From NCBI RefSeq assembly GCF_964340395.1, contig NC_135551.1, forward strand, positions 27,017,380 through 27,081,379: a stretch of DNA of 64,000 nucleotides, in the 5' to 3' direction. Both the position numbers and the translations under genes were made by a program. Source of the stretch: Glandiceps talaboti (lineage: Eukaryota; Hemichordata; Enteropneusta; Spengelidae). Shown here one piece after another: positions 56,131 to 64,000 of the stretch. Numbering within the stretch: position 1 is the first letter of the stretch; each line of letters begins with the position of its first letter. The notes beneath the pieces were generated by a model. The model saw only the letters and a program-made list of their open reading frames with translations, made no database searches and had not been told where the DNA came from.

Positions 56131-57910
56131 TATCAGTACTTGCTATTCTGACCCAATAAGTGGGGACACTCCCCTCCTAAGGGTTCAACACTCCCCTCCT
56201 CACCATGCAAACATTCCCCTCTTGACCATTGAACACTCCTCTCCTCACCGTGCAAACAGTCGGCTACTAGATGGAAGAAATGACTTGTCATTAGACCCTC
56301 TAGTGAACAACGCCAAGGAGAATGTAAACTTGAGTCAGGAATCTTTAGCTAAAAAGAAGTAGTGCACTGTGTTTGTATGAAAGTAGACCTGTGACCTAGA
56401 TAGTGACGGCAAAGTACTACTGTGCAAACATTCAAACAGATGGTGCACGTTGTAATATTGTCATGAGTATTAAAGTAATAAGGAAAATGTGAGACACAGA
56501 AACTGCAGTTTAACTCTTTGAAAATAACTAGACGAAAGATTAGGTATTTCCTGGACTGTCAGCAATCATGATATAGTTCAGAGACTTGACTACCTGGTTT
56601 GACAGTGTCACTCAACAGTCCACGTTGAGTCTGTATGCCAATTCAGATAGCCAAGTTGATTGGCTAGCAAATGATGTTAACTTAGTATTTCCCTATCCCC
56701 CACATCAAATAGTCTGTTTTATGGTGCTGAATGACAGATTTCGATAACATTCCACTAAATGAGACAAGAATTATCAGAGTCACTCATTCATTCAGTGCTA
56801 AAAACGGGCTACATATCAAAGTAATACCAATCAAACTTTAAAACAGATTGTCTTAGTAACACATCGTCGCAAACCACAACCATTTTACGGGACCGTTCTT
56901 AACAAGCTGGTCCCTACTGGTAGCGGAAATAACAGCTCTGGTTTGCGAGAATGTAGTAACATTGTCCTGATTATAAGAAACGGTTTTAGAAATATATCAG
57001 GAACAGAAACTAAACTTTGACATTTTTGGTGAATGGGTAAAAGATTGGGTTTTTCCTTCTCTCGGTGAATCTCTAAAGATAGGGGCTTCCCAAGACTTTT
57101 TTTGTCAGTGTTAAAATAGTATTTTCGTTAATAAACTCAATCCGAGCACTCCATTGTCTGTATTAAAAAGTAGGAAATAGACTGATCAAGAATCCTGCAA
57201 TTTACCAATTGTTATAAATATATGATTTGATAGAGTTAGTACACCTTACGTTTCCAGCCAAATCTTTGTCCAGTTTTTCAGCATGCCTGTCAAGATCAAC
57301 TATCACTTAGGTAAGTGTAAACTGAGAATGGAGGGATATTTCTATAAAACTAAAAAGTGAAAAAAAATGTGTACGTCATAATATAAATTGTAGGGAATCA
57401 TCTTATTACAAGTCCTTGTATGCTTTACTGAACACTTGTTGATTTTCAATATCAACACACTTTTAAGTTTTATAGAAATTAGTATAGTTATGTTTTGAAT
57501 ATTTAATATTATATGACACAGATTGTTGATAAAGGTGAAACAAGTAGTCCATATAATTGTAAATCAGACAAAGTGTCAAGTGTTATCCATGCTACATTAG
57601 TTACTAAGATAATCACCAATATGTTACAATCAGATGACATAATAATTCCCTAATTAGATTGGCATAGATTACAACATGTGGTTGCCATGTCAACCCACAC
57701 CAGCTGTTCTGCCTCACCCAAAAGTTTTAATTTAAGAATTTTCGCCCTGGTCAGTAAAACATTGACAGATATCAACAGTTTATATCTTATCTGGTTATGT
57801 CTAGTCATGTACATACAGGTACCCCTAGCTCACTGATTATACTCTAATCATGCACATACAGGCACCCCTAGCTCATTGATCATAAACATGTGTACAAAAG
57901 ACATGTCTGG

Positions 57911-57945
57911 CCATAGACCCTCCACCCTGGGTGGAGGGTCTATGG
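57911..57945. repeat. perfect 17-bp palindrome with one central base
   Basis: CCATAGACCCTCCACCC, T, GGGTGGAGGGTCTATGG. Outer words match the hairpin at 18478-18504. Confidence 0.93.
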
Positions 57946-58369
57946 TCTGGCACCCTATTTAAATCATATTCTGTGATATTATGGAGATTGTAAATTTTGT
58001 AAAAATTATGGTGTACATTGTATAAATTTTATCTGTTTTGTGTAAACAGAAAATAATGACACGTATCAATTTTGAAGTACTTTTAAATTAGTTACAAAAA
58101 TGTTAAGGAACCATTTGAAATATTCAACCATTATGACGCATTAAAGATAAGTAAGGTGTGTTTTGTCTTCAGAACATGTACACATACTGATAGTCTGTTT
58201 ACAGTCTAATCATGGGTCAAAATGATTAGAATTGGGTTTCGTAATAAGTAATGTAGGGATAGGACTTATACTTCACATTTTGGTACTTCAGATTGGCTTA
58301 GGGGGTACATGGCTGAAAGTGAATCTGCCTCACTCTCCCACCACACCCCCATTGTTAGTCTGTGTGTCT

Positions 58370-58628
<259 letters not shown>

Positions 58629-59859
58629 CTCTCAAACTCTCTCTCAAACTCTCAGACTCTGGTCTTGTCCTCTTTCTTTATATCTTCTCTTTTTATCTGT
58701 CTGTCTGTGTCTCTTTACAAGTATAAATATTCATCATTATTCATTGAGTCTTTTTTATTTTGTAATATGTTTAGTGCAAAGTTCATATCTGTGACCCATT
58801 TACATCATATACTACAAGGGAGTGGTTTTAGTATGCGATCAATGTATATCGTCATCCTGTAGTAATCAGGCCCTGTAATCAGTACACACCAAATCCACTA
58901 TAATACAAGTTAGTTGATGTGTAACTACATCATAAAGTCTTTCAATATCAATCACGCAATAGTCTAGGGACTAACCATCCTCTGTGAATCTGAAGATAAA
59001 TTTACCCCATAAAGGGTGAAGAGGAGTCTAGTTCCTATACAGTATCATTACGATGTATACCTTCACTGTGGTTAGACCACAGTTGGCATCCAGACTAGGT
59101 GAAGAGAGACCTTCAAAAGCCACAAATAGCATCTAGACTGATAATATACTAGCCAAGTAAAGACATCTGAATCAAACTCTCAGCCCTACATCTAGATGAA
59201 CATTGCTAAATCAGAGTGAAAGTTGTTCGAGAAGTGAAGACAGCTGAAATCAAAAACTCTCAACCCTACATCGTGACATATTGCTCTGAAAAGTGTTCAA
59301 CTTAACTTGAGTAAAGGCAGGGCTTGTATCTCTCTATACTACTTATGAGTAAAATCATTTTATTATATACTATACTTCACGTTCTCCGATTACTTGGTTT
59401 CCATGCCAACCAACATGTAACCTCTGACCTCCAATATAATATGGGTCTTTCTGATAACACTGCCGTTCTCTTTAGCCTACACCAAGGAGTTAGTCTTACA
59501 AACATCCACACAATACCTGACACGATTTGACATGCACTACAAAATATTAATACCTCCTTGACAAATATAAAATTCAAATATCATTAGAAAATGTCTCCTT
59601 GTGACTGAAACACGGTCTACTGTACAAATGTTAAAACATGAAATAACAGGAAAGTGATTGGGGTTCAAAAGGTGTGTAGTTTAACATGGTAATAGGAATG
59701 TAGTACTATTGAAATGAGTCCAGATAAAGTTAATACATTGGACGTCTGGCGACATAAGTGAAGTATACCCAATCAATCATTGATTTTAAGTTATAAAGCT
59801 AATGCAATTTGACAATTACGGGTAGTATGAGTAAATTATGAAACATGCACTATTAAAGT

Positions 59860-60390
59860 AGTCTAAGTTACAAGTAGGCTGCAACTCATACCTACTCAAT
59901 TCAGGACACATTTTATCATGCTGGTACGAGTGTATAACTTCAGAGGAGAAGGTTGTAACCCGTAAGTAGTCATATTTAGGACATTTTGTTTCCTGTCATT
60001 CTGTACCTGACACGCACACCTACAGTCCACGACATTTCAACCTCGTACGAGTAGAGTGTAAAACATGCACCATTGAAATAGTCGACTCAGTAGGTTGGAA
60101 CCCATACCTAACCAAATTTAGGACATTTTGTTACATACTGCAACATATACCTACAATCCAAGACGTGTCACCATAGTAAATTAAAGTTTAAAACATGTAC
60201 CATTGAAGTAGTCAATTTTAGTAGGTTGGAACTCATACCCACCTAATTCAAGACATTTCATCGTGGCAGGATGCGTGGGCAACTGATAAGTTAGTCTAGC
60301 TCCTCTACATGTTACAGGTATTGGATCGAGACTACTGACAAGTAGGCTTGGTACCCATACCTATCTAAATTTAGTTACATGTCACACTGT
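59860..60390. repeat. four diverged ~120-150-bp tandem units
   Basis: Recurring words: aaaacatgcaccattgaaat, agtaggttggaacccatacc, taaatttaggacattttg and acctacaatccaagac. Units near 59880, 60060, 60180 and 60330. Confidence 0.8.
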
Positions 60391-61044
60391 AGAACAGAAC
60401 AGTATGGTTTCCAGGCAAACTAAAATGAGAATTCGTGATAACCTATTTATTATGAAGTCGGTTAAAACTGAACATTTCATTATAACAAATATGAAAGGAA
60501 CTCAGTCCAAATCTGAATAGTTGAATGTTTTGGTTTTTTCACATGAAGAATTAAATAAATTTTGTTTAATAGTGACTGTCCTTGTTATTACTACATTCAG
60601 TATATAATCAGGAGATTTGTAGTTTCATATTTCGGCCAACAAAATGGAAGATTTGATGACATTTTGGGGCGTTTTCATGAATCATCATTATAACAACAAA
60701 ATCATAGTAAAATATAATTATTTTACATTATTAGAGAGGTAACTTAAGAAAACACTGTTGGGTTTATACTCAGTACAATACACAAAGATGAATTAATGTA
60801 GTCATCTATGATTTAGATAAAAAATAAAAAGTGAGCTCACAAATTGGGCTACGGAACATAAATGTGCTCAAAATTCATATATTTCAGAGAGCCATGTTTT
60901 ATCGTAACAGTTACTAACATTACAATCTGAAATATAACTACATACTTTCACACACAGTGATATCAAAAGTTTGAGGGCTGCATCTCTCAAAGAAATGTCA
61001 TACCTCAGTGAAACAACAGCTTTACATTAACTTCTATACATGTA

Positions 61045-61175
61045 ACCCAGAGACTTGTCTTGGTGTTACTATTTCAAGAAGTTCTCTCACCAGAGATATG
61101 TCTTGGTATCTCAAGAAGCTCTTAATAAACCAATATAGCCCAGAAATTTGTCTTGGTGTTACTATTTCAAGAACG
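61045..61175 (+). repeat. outlying copies of the 44-bp minisatellite
   Basis: Three degenerate units of cagagacttgtcttggtgtt + actatttcaagaag, 14 kb from the main array and in the same orientation. Confidence 0.85.
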
Positions 61176-62904
61176 TGCCTATACCATGGCCTATTGGTTT
61201 AGATCACTTATTGAGATTGTTACACCAAGAAATTTAGTCTTTGGAGTAGTATAACTTCATTGGACCATGGCCATTCTATTTTATCACTGTATAGTGTATA
61301 CAATCACCTTTTCAAGTCTCCCAGACTCACACATCATTGTAAAATACACTGTTTGTACACTTTACACTATAATGTATGCTTAGTTTCAACGAAACAAATC
61401 TCTATGCAATCATTGCTATAGATTCGGGATAACAACTAGGGTTACAGTCTTGAATGTGCAGAGTATTTCTTTACAAAGGTTAAAGGTTAAAATTGTAAAT
61501 GTATCGGATTTGAACAAAAAGCTAGTTTTAAGTCGTAAACTGTGATCAAATTAGAACTTTATTGAAAAAAAAAGAAGTCATAAAAAGAAGTATGTCGGGT
61601 CACAGAAACGCTTAACACTTCCCCTCAAGTAAAGGTACTCTTAATGAGATGTGTTTGAAGTATGGTTATCCTGTAATGCTTTATGACGACAATTCTGATT
61701 GGTAGATTAAGTGATTTGCAACATAAATCGATCAATCAGGCAGCAATTTACATGATAACCTAGATTTGTTGCCAGTGAAGTCATCTGAAAAAATAGGTTG
61801 TCTGTTGACATTTTGCCAAAGGTTGATGAAGTATGAATAATGGTTTATAACAATAGTTCTAATTGGTAGTTTAAGTGATTTATAACTAATATTAATCATT
61901 CAGGCAGCAGTTAACATGACAACTTAGCTTTGTTACCTGTCACCTGAAAAAGTAGGGTTTCTGTCTCCATTTTACATAATTTTTTGTAAATAATTGAATT
62001 TTACATTACATGTGGCCACTTTTATTCCAACATTTTTCATTATAAGGGATTATTTAAACCTGCCAAACTAAAATGACATTAAATCTTGGAAATTCTTTTA
62101 CAAAACTACCAAAATTTTATGCACATGATTTTGGCGGGAAAAGACTCAGTAATCTAGAAAGAGCATAATTCATGCTTATGGATTGTTTTTATCTATTTGT
62201 AGTCTAAAAAGAAATAGATATTTGCCAAAAAAAGTAACAGCAAGTGAGAATTTTAGTTTAAATGGAGTCTCTCCAGATCTATTTGAGTACAAGTAATTTG
62301 TTGGTGGAAAATGCAATGTTAGCATCACTTTTGTAAACAAAATGTGTTATGTACAACAATTCACTCAAGATTATCTAGTGTAATTCTAATCCAAAATATA
62401 TCTGACTTTTGCCTGAGAGTTAGATTTTGTTCAAATATTTTCATTGTTATAGTGTTTTGTCATGATCTGAAGTAAATAAACCTTTAGGATTATGGCAGAG
62501 ATCAGACAGGTATTAGACAACTTTTTGTACAGCTGTTAGACAGTGTTTTTTTATTCATGATAAACTTGTTTTTCAACAGCTGGGAAGTACAGTACTTAGA
62601 TCTGGATACAACATCAATGCTAATACCTCCTGTTGTTCTTTTGGCCACCCTGGGGTTGCTGAAAAGTCTGGGTCAAATGACTTGTAGAAATATACAATTA
62701 CCATCAAATGTCAATCAAACTTTCCTGTAAAATATGTAGGGAACAAAGTGTACCAACAACCTTTACCTAAAACACTAGAAACACATCTTGGGGTTGAGTT
62801 TAGTTGAAGAAAGCATAGAAATTGTTCATGTATAATAATAGTTGGTCGATATATAAATGGTAATGAATAATGTTGAGATTTGTATTCTTATCACTTTCTT
62901 CAAA

Positions 62905-63215
62905 TGCTTTTATTAGAATTATAACCCCAAGCATAGACTTATAGCGGTACAACAGTCCTTTATACTACCACAACCCACTGGGAAGCATACAGTCCATTGT
63001 AGCCTCTCTAAGTACATAGGACTAAAGCATTCACATGCATTGCAACCTCTATCCTACCAGGTCCCCAAGTATATACTTCCAGGTTGACCAGGCCACTTGT
63101 TATATCTTGCCAGAGGACTTTTAGCCATTTGGCAACAAAATAGCAGTGACGAGGATTGAACCAGCAATTTACTGATTGAAAGTCAGCTCCTCGAACCATT
63201 CAACTATCATGACTC
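62905..63215 (-). mobile_element. tRNA-derived SINE, minus strand
   Basis: Minus-strand head (63215-63148): tagttgaatggttcgaggag (A-box region), an anticodon-like arm CTGA-CTTTCAA-TCAG with a 7-nt loop, and B-box ggttcaatcc. Followed by a ~230-nt body to about 62905. Conventional tRNA stems are only partly kept, so a SINE rather than a tRNA gene. Confidence 0.7.
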
Positions 63216-64000
63216 CACATGGTACATACATGTGGTTTGCAATGTGATTCACCAACAGTTGCATATCATTGGTGATCAATTATACATTCTTAAGTGATGT
63301 TAATTTCTGGAATGAATTTGAATTTGAATTAGTTTCCATGATAGTTAACAAAAACGTTCAGACAATTGCGTCAATTGTTATGATTGATAATATAGATGTG
63401 TTACATTTCAGTTGTCTTTGGTAAAGCCGACAAGAGTCCCATGATATTTCTTTAATTTGTCTTGCACTGTAATACTACATCACGCTTACAACACGTGTGT
63501 TGCCATGTGCACTGTCATCAAAGGAAAACAAGATAAAATGAAGTATAATGTAGTATGCAGTTGACACTCCTCCAGGGTACAGTCACTTTTAATGAGAATA
63601 CTTGTACATATACACTACTGTCAATATTGTGATTGGGAGTGCAATACCAGAAACTTGAGGTAAGATGACCAAGTCAACAATGTGATGAAGTGTATGGTGA
63701 TGACAGCATCATAGGTAGTGTGGAAATCATGAAATATCAAGTATATTCTGATGCCATAGTCAGCATTCTGCTGTTACTGATACAGACATAGGAGTAAATT
63801 TGTCTCTCCTTGTGATGTTGTGTACTTTGCCATATGTCAATGTTGCCATCACATGTGTTGCCATGCGTTGCATGGTCACAGAGAAAAAAAAACTAAACCG
63901 AGGCAATTACCGTTGACCAGGTTCCAACGATGTTAATTAGTTCACTTGTACATACAAGGGTCAATACCCTTAGTAAAGGTTAGCTCAATGTCGAAATTAT

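Noticed and set aside
57282-57310. Mini-exon with tttttcag acceptor, ATG and ttag|gtaagt donor
   Set aside because: Good splice words but only 28-29 nt, and the peptide does not continue the DH domain in any phase. Insufficient to call without RNA data.

Overview
The window is animal nuclear DNA. Every gene in it is split by GT-AG introns, the sequence is AT-rich by eye, and microsatellites, minisatellites and small inverted-repeat transposons are very dense. Short TTAGGG runs, tRNA-derived SINEs and an SLC22/RhoGEF gene content fit a marine invertebrate (a lancelet, hemichordate or mollusc would all fit). I cannot name the species from sequence alone.

Left third, minus strand: two tandem paralogues of an SLC22-type organic-cation/carnitine transporter (12-helix MFS fold). 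Copy A (exons 1-4 at 4999-468) runs off the left edge. Copy B (10 exons, 21830-9239) is complete, with an unbroken 610-codon frame. The two first exons encode proteins that differ at 12 of 144 residues, and intron blocks are also paralogous, so this is a segmental tandem duplication. Several small transposons inserted into one copy only, and the other copy serves as an empty site.

21.8-29.1 kb is intergenic. It holds a long AT/GT/CA microsatellite, copies of a ~361-bp inverted-repeat MITE, and a ~2.5-kb composite block bounded by 17-bp perfect inverted repeats. Inside the block are two (TA)n tracts flanking a 49-bp-arm hairpin whose loop resembles a hammerhead ribozyme core.

Right half, plus strand: one large gene starts in a CpG-richer stretch (~29.1-29.76 kb). 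Seven exons (29544-53368) encode 277 residues: a Ras-binding-domain-like ubiquitin fold followed by the first two conserved regions of a Dbl-homology (RhoGEF) domain. The rest of the DH and any PH domain must lie beyond 64 kb. Introns carry MITEs, a tRNA-SINE, foldback elements and several minisatellites. One 55-bp, nine-copy minisatellite grew out of the 5' splice site of exon 3, so nine near-identical donors stand in a row.

I found no new multi-gene system. The most interesting signals are the splice-donor minisatellite, the hammerhead-like hairpin, and the transposon insertions dated by the paralogous empty site.
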